DNA of 64,000 bases, from IMG/VR virus record IMGVR_UViG_3300025466_001309, positions 1 to 64,000 of that record; one strand, 5' to 3'. This document shows positions 24,605 through 30,353 of this stretch, piece by piece. Source of the stretch: a virus. The first letter of the stretch is position 1; the number at the start of each line of letters is the position of its first letter. Under the pieces are notes generated by a model. It searched no databases, was not told the DNA's origin, and saw only the letters and a list, made by a program, of their open reading frames with translations. Both the position numbers and the translations under genes were made by a program.

Positions 24605-24623
24605 TTACATTTTCCTTTAATAT

Positions 24624-24702
24624 TGGTCTCCAGTGTGGGATTTGAACTCACATTATTCTTGGTCCCAAACCAAGTGCCATAACCAGATTAGGCGAACCGG
24701 AG
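24624..24702 (-). tRNA. tRNA-Pro(TGG)
   Basis: Acceptor CTCCGGT/ACTGGAG, anticodon arm CTTGG-TTTGGGA-CCAAG giving UGG, CCA encoded. One A-C mismatch in the T-stem and the variable loop is slightly long. Confidence 0.85.
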
Positions 24703-24703
24703 A

Positions 24704-25135
24704 TTAAACTTGTTCAACGATTATACCTGACTTCTTTAAGAATGTCAAGCCTGAATCGTCTCTGTACTGTTCACCAAACCAAACTCGTTTGATGCCAGCA
24801 CCTAAAATACTTTTTGCACATTCCAGGCAAGGTGAATGAGTGATAAACATATCAGCACCATCACCACCTTCTGAGCCACGGGCCAGTTTATCCAATGCAT
24901 TTCTTTCTGCATGAAGTACCTCTGGTTTGGTTGTTAAGGTAATGTGAAATCCGTCATCTGCATAAATCTGGTCTTCACAGTCGTTATCCCAACCTGCGGG
25001 CATACCGTTATATCCGATACTGATGATCCTATCATTCTTAACAACAATGGCACCAACATGGAGCCTGCGAGCATGACTTAGTTCAGCAAATCTCTTTGCT
25101 GTATCCATATATGCTTTGATGAATTTTTCTTTCAT
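24704..25135 (-). CDS. dCMP deaminase
   Basis: 143 residues with the zinc site of deoxycytidylate deaminases: HAERNALDKLARG (His and catalytic Glu) and SPCLECAKSIL (two Cys). The N-terminus LSHARRLHVGAIVVKNDRIISIGYNGMPAG is the standard substrate pocket. It makes dUMP for thymidylate synthesis and is common in phages. A two-base gap separates its stop from tRNA-Pro. Confidence 0.93.
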   Translation of the reverse strand: MKEKFIKAYMDTAKRFAELSHARRLHVGAIVVKNDRIISIGYNGMPAGWDNDCEDQIYADDGFHITLTTKPEVLHAERNALDKLARGSEGGDGADMFITHSPCLECAKSILGAGIKRVWFGEQYRDDSGLTFLKKSGIIVEQV

Positions 25136-25146
25136 AATGATTTTCT

Positions 25147-25217
25147 AGCGGGATGGGAGAATCGAACTCCCGCCAGGAGATTGGAAATCTGCTGTTCTAC
25201 CATTAAACTAATCCCGC
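25147..25217 (-). tRNA. tRNA-Gly(TCC)
   Basis: Acceptor GCGGGAT/ATCCCGC, anticodon loop TTTCCAA giving UCC, T-arm GGGAG-TTCGATT-CTCCC. CCA is not encoded after the discriminator T, in contrast to most others here. Confidence 0.88.
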
Positions 25218-25222
25218 AAACT

Positions 25223-25477
25223 TTATACTGCTTTACCAGTTTTATCTTGTTGATTGGTTAGGTATTTTTCCAATGCTTGTTCGTAGGCTTCTTCTGACAA
25301 ACCGTGCCAGCCACAGCATTTACCATCTGGGCTACGGCCACAACCGCATGATCCGATTTTACTTGTATCTTCTTGTACTCTTACCTGCATTTTATTCTTT
25401 CCAAATATTGAATCGTAGTTTTGACTAAATTGATCTAGACTAACACTATATGGTCTTGGACGACTTCCTTTACTCAT
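25223..25477 (-). CDS. conserved phage protein with CGCGRS...CGWHGL, 84 aa
   Basis: Begins MSKGSRPRPYSVSLDQFSQN and contains CGCGRSPDGKCCGWHGLSEEAY, five cysteines and one histidine that look like a small metal-binding knuckle (perhaps iron-sulfur or zinc). I recall this start and the KCxGWHGL motif from marine phage genes of unknown function. Overlaps the omega-like gene by four bases. Confidence 0.75.
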   Translation of the reverse strand: MSKGSRPRPYSVSLDQFSQNYDSIFGKNKMQVRVQEDTSKIGSCGCGRSPDGKCCGWHGLSEEAYEQALEKYLTNQQDKTGKAV

Positions 25478-25692
25478 ATTTTCCTCAAATAATCTCTGCC
25501 TACTAGGCCTGCTTCAATTTCTGCCAGCGCAGTAATAGTAGTGCCGTTCTTTGTAGCAGTATTTAATAGTGAACGATGTCCACGCTTTAATTCTCGAACA
25601 CGCAATGCGGCCACTAGCACTAGATCAAATCTACTGCCAATATTTTCTACGCATTTATCTGTATTCACATTGTGTCGGGTAATTGATTTCAT
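25474..25692 (-). CDS. rpoZ: RNA polymerase omega subunit-like protein
   Basis: 72 residues. [23 protein letters not shown] (about 16-38) and [14 protein letters not shown] (about 51-64) align with bacterial RpoZ (E. coli [20 protein letters not shown] and TTVIALREIEEGLI). This is the conserved omega core that clamps the beta-prime C-terminus. It is shorter than host omega because the C-terminal helix is missing. Possible role is to bind or replace host omega during infection. Coupled to the neighbouring gene by an ATGA overlap. Confidence 0.85.
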   Translation of the reverse strand: [72 protein letters not shown]

Positions 25693-25727
25693 TGTTTTCC
25701 TTGGGTTATTAAAATGCTCTGCGGTAT

Positions 25728-25853
25728 CTATAAAGTTGCTATTATTTTGTTGACCTGCTGTAAGTCTAAACGCAATCGATGAGCAATTTCACTAGAATCT
25801 AAATTTCTCTCTAACAGTTCTTTAATTTGAGCGATAACATCTTGATATGACAT
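25728..25853 (-). CDS. small helical protein, 41 aa
   Basis: Start at 25853, preceded by AGGAGAAT; the longer frame upstream runs into tRNA-Leu and is rejected. The 41 residues (QIKELLERNLDSSEIAHRLRLDLQQVNKI) resemble a helix-turn-helix, with SSEIAHRLRLDLQQV as the candidate recognition region. A small transcription regulator or RNA polymerase-binding peptide is conceivable next to the omega-like gene. Confidence 0.55.
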   Translation of the reverse strand: MSYQDVIAQIKELLERNLDSSEIAHRLRLDLQQVNKIIATL

Positions 25854-25917
25854 GCGATTCTCCTGAAGTATGCATATACATATATAACGCCTTGACCTCT
25901 CATTTCGTTTACAAATT

Positions 25918-26002
25918 TGGTGCGGGCGGTGAGACTCGAACTCACACACCTTACGGCAATGGCTTCTAAAACCATCTCGGCTACCAGTTACGACACACCC
26001 GC
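25918..26002 (-). tRNA. tRNA-Leu(TAG)
   Basis: Type II tRNA with acceptor GCGGGTG/CGCCCGC (one G-U), anticodon arm ATGGT-TTTAGAA-GCCAT giving UAG, long variable arm and T-arm GTGAG-TTCGAGT-CTCAC; CCA encoded. Confidence 0.88.
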
Positions 26003-26012
26003 ATTTTCCATT

Positions 26013-26172
26013 AGTTGATAGTACTCAAAACTTTACAAGTTTAGCAAATTTCTGAGTGGAGTTCGATTCTCCTCATAAGCCATTGCCCGAGTTATTTCAG
26101 GACTGGAAGATGGCCCTACCAGCCCGCCTAGAGTATGCGTCCATACACGATACCTCTCGAATACTATCAACT
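26013..26172 (-). ncRNA. unidentified structured RNA, about 160 nt
   Basis: No gene crosses this interval. Its ends pair: GTTGATAGTATTC at the 5' end with GAGTACTATCAAC at the 3' end (minus strand), and a consensus promoter starts just upstream. Internal helices: GTATGGACGCATAC; GGGCTGG/CCAGTCC (7 bp around a 12-base loop); GGAG-AATCGAA-CTCC; and AAACT-TGTAA-AGTTT. On the plus strand the third looks like a tRNA T-arm. It lies directly upstream of tRNA-Leu in the same transcript. I cannot match it to tmRNA, 6S, RNase P or SRP RNA. Confidence 0.5.
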
Positions 26173-26186
26173 AATAATATTATATT

Positions 26187-26214
26187 AGTATAACAAATTT
26201 TTATAATCTGTCAA
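26187..26214 (-). promoter_or_regulatory. sigma70-type promoter for the structured RNA and tRNA-Leu
   Basis: TTGACA (26209-26214), 16-base spacer and TATACT (26187-26192) on the minus strand; the predicted start is about 26176-26182, at the outer edge of the terminal helix of the RNA at 26013-26172. Confidence 0.7.
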
Positions 26215-26224
26215 TGCCTTTTTA

Positions 26225-26299
26225 TGGTAACGCTACGGGGAATCGAACCCCGATTGCCAGGATGAAAACCTGGTGACCTAACCGTTAGTCGATAGCGTC
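26225..26299 (-). tRNA. tRNA-Glu(TTC)
   Basis: Acceptor GACGCTA/TAGCGTT, anticodon arm CCAGG-TTTTCAT-CCTGG giving UUC, T-arm CGGGG-TTCGATT-CCCCG and CCA encoded. Confidence 0.9.
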
Positions 26300-26318
26300 A
26301 TTATTATATTTCTGTAAT

Positions 26319-26576
26319 TTATCTCAAAGTTGTAGTCTTATTGTTCAATGGTTGAATTTTCCAATTGGCTTCTCTATTAATATCTCGGACTTCTTTTATA
26401 CAAGTTGTTTTTAGATCTAGATTTTGAATCTTATCACAGTCATTGGCATTGGATGTGGCAACTGCTATACACAATTTTTTCTTTTCAGTATTATGCTCTT
26501 TGACACATTCATCTAAACCATAGGAGGCCCAGCATTGCGAGGCCCTGATAATCAATAATATGACTAGGAATCTCAT
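26319..26576 (-). CDS. small secreted Cys-rich protein, 85 aa
   Basis: N-terminal signal peptide (MRFLVILLIIRASQC, probable cleavage after WAS or a lipobox-like site) followed by about 65 polar residues with four cysteines, so probably disulfide-bonded in the periplasm. No family recognised. A role in superinfection exclusion or lysis timing is possible but speculative. Confidence 0.6.
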   Translation of the reverse strand: MRFLVILLIIRASQCWASYGLDECVKEHNTEKKKLCIAVATSNANDCDKIQNLDLKTTCIKEVRDINREANWKIQPLNNKTTTLR

Positions 26577-26664
26577 AACACTATATTTATTACAATACTG
26601 TAATATTTATAAATTATTTTGTAGGAACTGTCAATCTATAAATATCTTATAAACTACATACATT

Positions 26665-27444
26665 ATGAATAAATTAGAAAATTTTCCTACAGTAACATAC
26701 ATTAATTTACACGAGTCATTAGATCGTAGGACGTTCATGGAAGATCAATGTAAAAAATATGGTTTACAAAGTACTCCATATTTTACCGATAGGTATGATG
26801 TTTTTAAAGATCAAATCGAAATTCGATGTCAGGTATACTGCGATTATCATCAAGGCAACAATATCAGTTATATAAATGCCATGCGGAGATGGTATGATAC
26901 CACTGATGAAGAATATGGTTTTTTCTGTGATGATGACATTAGTTTTGAAACAGTTGATCTATGGAACTTCACCTGGCAGGAATTTATAGATAATCTTCCA
27001 AAAGATTGGCAATGTGTTCAAATGGTTAGAATCAACATCTGGGAAGACGGAATGAAAAATTATGGAATTCTTGAGATACCATCAATACAGATTCGTGAAC
27101 GTGCTTGGAATGACTACGGATGTGCCGCAGTATTTAAAAGAGAATATGTAAAAAAATTATTAGATCGCCATTGGATTTCTAATAATGTCTATAGTTTTAA
27201 TATACCTTCAAGATCTAATTCAGAATATTTTTATTATCCCATAGTTGAAAGTCTACTCTATAGAGAAATCAGCGATGGAGTTTATAACTGTCCATTACTG
27301 TTAGAAAATCAATCATTTGATTCAACAGTGCATTTTGGAGAAGAAGGCCGAATTCCTCATAGGCGTTCATTCAAGATTTATTCAACATTGTGGAACTTAT
27401 ATGGTAATGAACTTCCACTGTCTTATATATTAAACAAATCTTAA
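26665..27444 (+). CDS. GT25-like glycosyltransferase (copy B)
   Basis: 259 residues paralogous to the minus-strand gene at 20505-21245: LHESLDRRTFMEDQCKKYG start, FCDDDISFE site, WNFTWQEFIDNLPKDW and RSYVKK-like REYVKKLLDRH. Opposite orientation to all neighbours and bounded by tRNA genes suggests an independently moved copy. Its acidic site reads DDDIS instead of EDDIS. Confidence 0.8.
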   Translation: MNKLENFPTVTYINLHESLDRRTFMEDQCKKYGLQSTPYFTDRYDVFKDQIEIRCQVYCDYHQGNNISYINAMRRWYDTTDEEYGFFCDDDISFETVDLWNFTWQEFIDNLPKDWQCVQMVRINIWEDGMKNYGILEIPSIQIRERAWNDYGCAAVFKREYVKKLLDRHWISNNVYSFNIPSRSNSEYFYYPIVESLLYREISDGVYNCPLLLENQSFDSTVHFGEEGRIPHRRSFKIYSTLWNLYGNELPLSYILNKS

Positions 27445-27449
27445 TGTCT

Positions 27450-27539
27450 TGGCGGAGAGTGTGGGAGTCGAACCCACTCGACGGCTCATCACCATCGTCG
27501 GATTAGCAATCCGATGCCTTACCATCCGGCCCACTCTCC
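27450..27539 (-). tRNA. tRNA-Ser(GCT)
   Basis: Type II with acceptor GGAGAGT/ACTCTCC, anticodon arm TCGGA-TTGCTAA-TCCGA giving GCU, long variable arm, T-arm GTGGG-TTCGACT-CCCAC and encoded CCA. Confidence 0.88.
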
Positions 27540-27541
27540 TT

Positions 27542-27638
27542 TGGTACGACCGGTAGGTTTCGAACCTACAAAGGCGTTGTCTAAGACTTTGCCCCATCCT
27601 GCCGAAACAGAGGTCTGCCATATTCCACTCACGGTCGT
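27542..27638 (-). tRNA. tRNA-like gene, isotype unassignable
   Basis: Acceptor ACGACCG/CGGTCGT, discriminator A with encoded CCA, and a perfect T-arm GTAGG-TTCGAAA-CCTAC. The 60 bases between cannot be folded into a normal D-arm, anticodon arm and variable arm; the only Leu-like loop (CTTAGAC) has no stem. It may be a decayed Leu tRNA, a tRNA with an insertion, or a different structured RNA. Confidence 0.45.
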
Positions 27639-27644
27639 ATATAC

Positions 27645-27673
27645 AGTATATACTTATTGTGAATGGTTGTCAA
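27645..27673 (-). promoter_or_regulatory. internal sigma70-type promoter of the tRNA cluster
   Basis: TTGACA (27668-27673), 17-base spacer and TATACT (27645-27650) on the minus strand, between tRNA-Ser(TGA) and the tRNA-like gene. It would boost the left part of the cluster. Confidence 0.7.
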
Positions 27674-27678
27674 CTCTA

Positions 27679-27767
27679 TGGAGGAGGGATGGTAGAATCG
27701 AACTCCAACCGCTTCCGCAGTCCATCCGCTTTCAAGGCGGTGCCAGACCCAGTCTGGATAACCCTCC
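27679..27767 (-). tRNA. tRNA-Ser(TGA)
   Basis: Type II with acceptor GGAGGGT/ATCCCTCC-type, anticodon arm ACCGC-CTTGAAA-GCGGA giving UGA, variable arm CTGCGGAAGCGGTT and encoded CCA. Confidence 0.86.
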
Positions 27768-27778
27768 GATGTTGTTGT

Positions 27779-27854
27779 TGGTGGTAATAGTAGGACTCGA
27801 ACCTACGATAGGTTGCGTATGAAGCAACTGCATTTGCCGCTATGCTATATTACC
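27779..27854 (-). tRNA. tRNA-Met or tRNA-Ile2 (CAT)
   Basis: Acceptor GGTAATA/TATTACC, anticodon arm GTTGC-TTCATAC-GCAAC giving CAU, T-arm CGTAG-TTCGAGT-type, CCA encoded. CAU could be elongator Met or, if C34 is lysidylated, AUA-reading Ile; the sequence does not decide. Confidence 0.82.
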
Positions 27855-27912
27855 ATATAGAAACACACTATGCCACGCTCTGAACCTGGACTCTTAGTAA
27901 TGTGTTTTTATA

Positions 27913-27988
27913 TGGTGCGGGCAGGGGGACTCGAACCCTCCAACTTATCGGTTAAAAGCCGATTACTCTACCATTGAGTTATACCCGC
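27913..27988 (-). tRNA. tRNA-Lys(TTT)
   Basis: Acceptor GCGGGTA/TGCCCGC, anticodon arm ATCGG-CTTTTAA-CCGAT giving UUU, T-loop TTCGAGT, CCA encoded. Confidence 0.88.
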
Positions 27989-28034
27989 ATTATCTTCTTG
28001 TCACAGTCCATAGGACTCTCCTTTATTAAAAAAA

Positions 28035-28114
28035 TGGTACCCCGGGCGGGAGTTGAACCCACAGAAAACTTCTCCTTTTGAGAGAGACGACTTTGCCAAT
28101 TTGTCCACCGGGGC
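28035..28114 (-). tRNA. tRNA-Leu(CAA)
   Basis: Acceptor GCCCCGG/CCGGGGT, anticodon arm TCTCT-CTCAAAA-GGAGA giving CAA, T-arm GTGGG-TTCAACT-CCCGC; encoded CCA. Variable arm is short for a Leu tRNA. Confidence 0.85.
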
Positions 28115-28168
28115 ATTAAAAGAACTTCATCGTAGAACTATATTACCAGAGGATGAAGCCGTGTTATC

Positions 28169-28244
28169 TGGTGCCGCCCCCAGGGATCGAACCTAGTTCC
28201 TCGGTGCTTCAAACCGGTGCTATGACCACATCAGCTAAAGCGGC
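28169..28244 (-). tRNA. tRNA-Phe(GAA)
   Basis: Acceptor GCCGCTT/GGGCGGC, four strong anticodon-stem pairs around the loop TTGAAGC giving GAA, T-arm CTAGG-TTCGATC-CCTGG, CCA encoded. Confidence 0.82.
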
Positions 28245-28252
28245 ATTGTTTG

Positions 28253-28325
28253 GGCAGGAGAACGGGATTCGAACCCTGGATAACTGATCCACAATCAGTT
28301 GTGTTACCACTACACTATTCCCTGC
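28253..28325 (-). tRNA. tRNA-His(GTG)
   Basis: Anticodon arm ACTGA-TTGTGGA-TCAGT giving GUG, acceptor GCAGGGA/CTCCTGC with discriminator C as in bacterial tRNA-His. The base before G1 in the genome is C, so the extra G-1 that normally pairs with C73 is not encoded; CCA is not encoded either. Confidence 0.84.
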
Positions 28326-28334
28326 GCATATGTT

Positions 28335-28408
28335 TGGTATCCAGTAGAGGTAACGCTCCTCTGTCTTTCGATTATCAGTCGAATGCTCTACTATTGAGCT
28401 AACCGGAT
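28335..28408 (-). tRNA. tRNA-Ile(GAT)
   Basis: Anticodon arm TTCGA-CTGATAA-TCGAA giving GAU; acceptor ATCCGGT/ACTGGAT; encoded CCA. T-loop reads AGCGTTA, so position 54 is A and 58 is U instead of the usual T54 and A58. Confidence 0.85.
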
Positions 28409-28418
28409 ATGTTATTTC

Positions 28419-28493
28419 TGGTCCGGCTAGGAAGAATCGAACTTCCATTACAAGATTAGAAGTCTCGTGTATTATCCATTATACGATAGCCAG
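28419..28493 (-). tRNA. tRNA-Arg(TCT)
   Basis: Acceptor CTGGCTA/TAGCCGG, anticodon arm CGAGA-CTTCTAA-TCTTG giving UCU, T-arm GGAAG-TTCGATT-CTTCC, CCA encoded. The host AGA codon is often rare, a common reason for phages to carry this tRNA. Confidence 0.88.
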
Positions 28494-28498
28494 TGCAT

Positions 28499-28585
28499 TG
28501 GTGCAAGTACCCGGAGTCGAACCGGGACACCTATAAAGATATCAGATTTTAAGTCTGAGGCGTCTACCTATTCCGCCATACTTGC
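28499..28585 (-). tRNA. tRNA-Leu(TAA)
   Basis: Type II, acceptor GCAAGTA/TACTTGC, anticodon arm TCAGA-CTTAAAA-TCTGA giving UAA, variable arm, T-arm CCCGG-TTCGACT-CCGGG, CCA encoded. Confidence 0.9.
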
Positions 28586-28590
28586 ATGTT

Positions 28591-28666
28591 TGGTGCCCCC
28601 ACTACGATTCGAACGCAGGACCTACTGATTACAAATCAGTTGCTCTACCAACTGAGCTATAAGGGC
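28591..28666 (-). tRNA. tRNA-Thr(TGT)
   Basis: Acceptor GCCCTTA/TGGGGGC, anticodon arm ACTGA-TTTGTAA-TCAGT giving UGU, CCA encoded. Confidence 0.85.
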
Positions 28667-28667
28667 A

Positions 28668-28741
28668 TGGCAGGGGATATAAGAATCGAACTTATGACGA
28701 TGGAATCAAAATCCATTGTTATACCATTTAACTAATCCCCA
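28668..28741 (-). tRNA. tRNA-Gln(TTG)
   Basis: Acceptor TGGGGAT/ATCCCCT (weak first pair, as in Gln tRNAs), anticodon arm ATGGA-TTTTGAT-TCCAT giving UUG, T-loop TTCGATT, discriminator G and CCA. Confidence 0.86.
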
Positions 28742-28751
28742 ACAAAAAACT

Positions 28752-28827
28752 TGGCTCCCCAGGGTGGGCACGATCCACCGACATTTTGATTAACAGTCAA
28801 ACGCTCTACCAACTGAGCTACTGGAGA
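28752..28827 (-). tRNA. tRNA-Asn(GTT)
   Basis: Acceptor TCTCCAG/CTGGGGA, anticodon arm TTTGA-CTGTTAA-TCAAA giving GUU, T-arm GGTGG-ATCGTGC-CCACC with A54 and U58; discriminator G, CCA encoded. Confidence 0.86.
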
Positions 28828-28834
28828 ATAAACT

Positions 28835-28909
28835 TGGCGGTCCCAAGGGGTAACGATCCCCTTCTTCGAGCGTGACAGGCTCGTGTGCGTCCATGAACAC
28901 TTTGAGACC
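28835..28909 (-). tRNA. tRNA-Asp(GTC)
   Basis: Acceptor GGTCTCA/TGGGACC, anticodon arm CGAGC-CTGTCAC-GCTCG giving GUC, T-arm AGGGG-ATCGTTA-CCCCT with the same A54/U58 swap as Asn and Ile; CCA encoded. Confidence 0.86.
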
Positions 28910-28915
28910 TAATCT

Positions 28916-29001
28916 TGGTGGAGGAAGTAAGATTCGAACCTACTCATCCTTAGGAAACAGATTTACAGTCTGCCGCGCCTCTCCAACTGCGCCGTTCCTC
29001 C
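28916..29001 (-). tRNA. tRNA-Tyr(GTA)
   Basis: Type II, acceptor GGAGGAA/TTCCTCC, anticodon arm GCAGA-CTGTAAA-TCTGT giving GUA, variable arm, T-arm GTAGG-TTCGAAT-CTTAC, CCA encoded. First tRNA of the cluster in transcription order, seven bases after the endonuclease gene. Confidence 0.87.
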
Positions 29002-29007
29002 AAAATT

Positions 29008-29595
29008 TTAGATTAAATGTAATTCTTTTAACACCTGTTTATCCCATAATTCGATTTTAATGTCACTATACATTTTTCTAAACATATCGTATTTTTCTTT
29101 GTTTTCTTTACGGAAATACCCTTTAACTTCAATAAGTTTTACTAACTCGTCATTTTGATATATAAAGAAATCCGGCCTATATGACTTGTTTCCCTCTAAC
29201 ATATAAAAATTTTCTTCATATTTCCATTCAATTCTATGTTTGTCAAGATATTTTGCCACTTTTGCTTCCCAACTTGACCGAAATACTATTCCATTGTATT
29301 CAGTGCGAATGCCTCTGCCTAATCCATTTCGATTCCCTACCATACCACTAGAAATTTTCATTTTAGTGTTTACTGTATGTGTTTTACCAGCAAAGCCCGA
29401 CGGCGGACACAATTGCCCTAGTTGATGTTTTTCTTTAGTTAATTGACTAAGATAATTTCTAACTTTGAGCGTATGAGTTTTGCCTGTAAACCCACTTTTG
29501 CAAACAATTTTGCTAGGGTTATCGTTACACCGAATGCTATGTTGAGCCAGACTCACATTAGTTTTACATTCTTTCCCACAATAAACACAGTTCAT
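29008..29595 (-). CDS. PD-(D/E)XK homing endonuclease with zinc finger
   Basis: 195 residues. A Cys/His finger opens the protein (C3, C6, H19, C23). The middle holds the SGFTGKTH and SGFAGKTH repeats typical of NUMOD-like DNA-binding elements. The nuclease core is FRSSWEAK (E110), YRPDFF (D142) and LIEVKGY (E156, K158), the arrangement of freestanding phage very-short-patch-like or Hef-like endonucleases. It lies between the promoter and the tRNA cluster, a classic homing location. Confidence 0.85.
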   Translation of the reverse strand: MNCVYCGKECKTNVSLAQHSIRCNDNPSKIVCKSGFTGKTHTLKVRNYLSQLTKEKHQLGQLCPPSGFAGKTHTVNTKMKISSGMVGNRNGLGRGIRTEYNGIVFRSSWEAKVAKYLDKHRIEWKYEENFYMLEGNKSYRPDFFIYQNDELVKLIEVKGYFRKENKEKYDMFRKMYSDIKIELWDKQVLKELHLI

Positions 29596-29687
29596 AATAT
29601 GACCTTTTCATCTTATATACTGTATTTATACTTTTTGTTGTTAATAGTCTTCTGGGGTTACCAATTTTCCTACACATCCAATCGTAA

Positions 29688-29717
29688 ATTATAACACTCT
29701 CCAGCTATGCAAGTCAA
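29688..29717 (-). promoter_or_regulatory. sigma70-type promoter for the endonuclease and tRNA cluster
   Basis: TTGACT (29712-29717), 18-base spacer and TATAAT (29688-29693) on the minus strand. It sits inside an inverted repeat (ACACTCTCC 29694-29702 with GGAGAGTGT 29736-29744), so the DNA around it could be bound by a dimeric regulator. Confidence 0.75.
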
Positions 29718-29910
29718 CCCCTGTCAATGGGGTAAGGAGAGTGTGTATTAAAGCATACAGTCTGCGGCATCTCAGCCCATGTCAGCTCTATACGCTTTAA
29801 TACGACGAATTTTTTTATCTACAAGAAGATAAGCCATCCTCGCCGCCGCCCGTTTGGAACTTTGTTTATAGATGCGTTCTCAGGACCTCGTTTCCTAACC
29901 TACATCTTGC
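29694..29910. ncRNA. structured non-coding region upstream of the tRNA operon
   Basis: About 320 bases (29596-29914) without a convincing gene. A 9-base inverted repeat (29694-29702 with 29736-29744) encloses a nested CCCC-TGTCAAT-GGGG hairpin. Next to it is a long hairpin: GTATTAAAGC (29745-29754) pairs with GCTTTAATAC (29794-29803), and the helix continues inward (ATACAG with CTATAC with G-U pairs) to a loop of about 27 bases. A short minus-strand frame MAYLLVDKK... runs through it but lacks a clear start. Structured RNA or regulatory region; strand unknown. Confidence 0.4.
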
Positions 29911-29914
29911 TGTA

Positions 29915-30076
29915 CTAGGCCGTTTTTTCAAGCGACTTTTCTTGCTTTTCTAAAGCCTTACAGTATTGTAAAGCACGTTCAAACTTTTCCTTAAACAGTT
30001 TTTCACGCTGTTCTGGGGTTAAAACATGTTTCCTATACCACTCGGCCTGTTGTAATTTGTTACTGTCTATTTTCAT
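29915..30076 (-). CDS. small helical protein, 53 aa
   Basis: Start at 30076, preceded by AGGAAAGGAAAA. MKIDSNKLQQAEWYRKHVLTPEQ then a lysine-rich coiled helix ending EKQEKSLEKTA. No family known. It lies between a hairpin terminator and the structured region, so it must be expressed from read-through or an unseen promoter. Confidence 0.55.
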   Translation of the reverse strand: MKIDSNKLQQAEWYRKHVLTPEQREKLFKEKFERALQYCKALEKQEKSLEKTA

Positions 30077-30091
30077 TTTTCCTTTCCTACA

Positions 30092-30124
30092 AAACAAAAA
30101 ACCCTAGTTATTTCTAACTAGGGT
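30092..30124 (-). terminator. hairpin terminator
   Basis: Perfect 10-base stem ACCCTAGTTA/TAACTAGGGT (30101-30124) followed on the minus strand by TTTTTTG TTTTG, ending the transcript of the 51-residue gene. It is also a good bidirectional hairpin. Confidence 0.9.
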
Positions 30125-30153
30125 CCTTGGAGTGTTTGTTTGTAAACTTACAT

Positions 30154-30309
30154 TTACATCAAGTCCTCCCGGACCCCGGTTTCTGGTGTACGATCGTTCA
30201 GTGATAACAAACTGTTAATCGTAGCCCAATAGGAGGGCATAAAGCCTGCCTGTTTGGCTGTACAATTATGTTGTTGATATCTTGCGAACGATTGCATTTT
30301 TATTTCCAT
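30154..30309 (-). CDS. small protein, 51 aa
   Basis: MEIKMQSFARYQQHNC..., ending VREDLM, with AAGGAA before the ATG, its own promoter at 30354-30382 and a hairpin terminator immediately after: a complete monocistronic gene. Basic and Gln-rich in the first half. Function unknown. Confidence 0.65.
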   Translation of the reverse strand: MEIKMQSFARYQQHNCTAKQAGFMPSYWATINSLLSLNDRTPETGVREDLM

Positions 30310-30353
30310 TTTTCCTTGAAATTTATAAGTTACTTTTTATAACCTATGTATCT

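Noticed and set aside
26013-26172. Possible tmRNA or plus-strand tRNA at the T-arm-like element
   Set aside because: No tag reading frame ending in ALAA, no acceptor 5' partner for the CCA-like end, and the promoter points the other way; kept only as an unnamed structured RNA.
27855-27912. AAACACA...TGTGTTT repeat between tRNA-Met/Ile and tRNA-Lys as a terminator
   Set aside because: Loop of 33 bases is too long for a terminator and the flanks are consistent with a tRNA spacer; too weak to list.
27514-28448. Plus- and minus-strand frames across the tRNA cluster (102 and 79 residues)
   Set aside because: They translate through tRNA genes; phrases such as VGFEPT are the usual artefact of translating T-arms.
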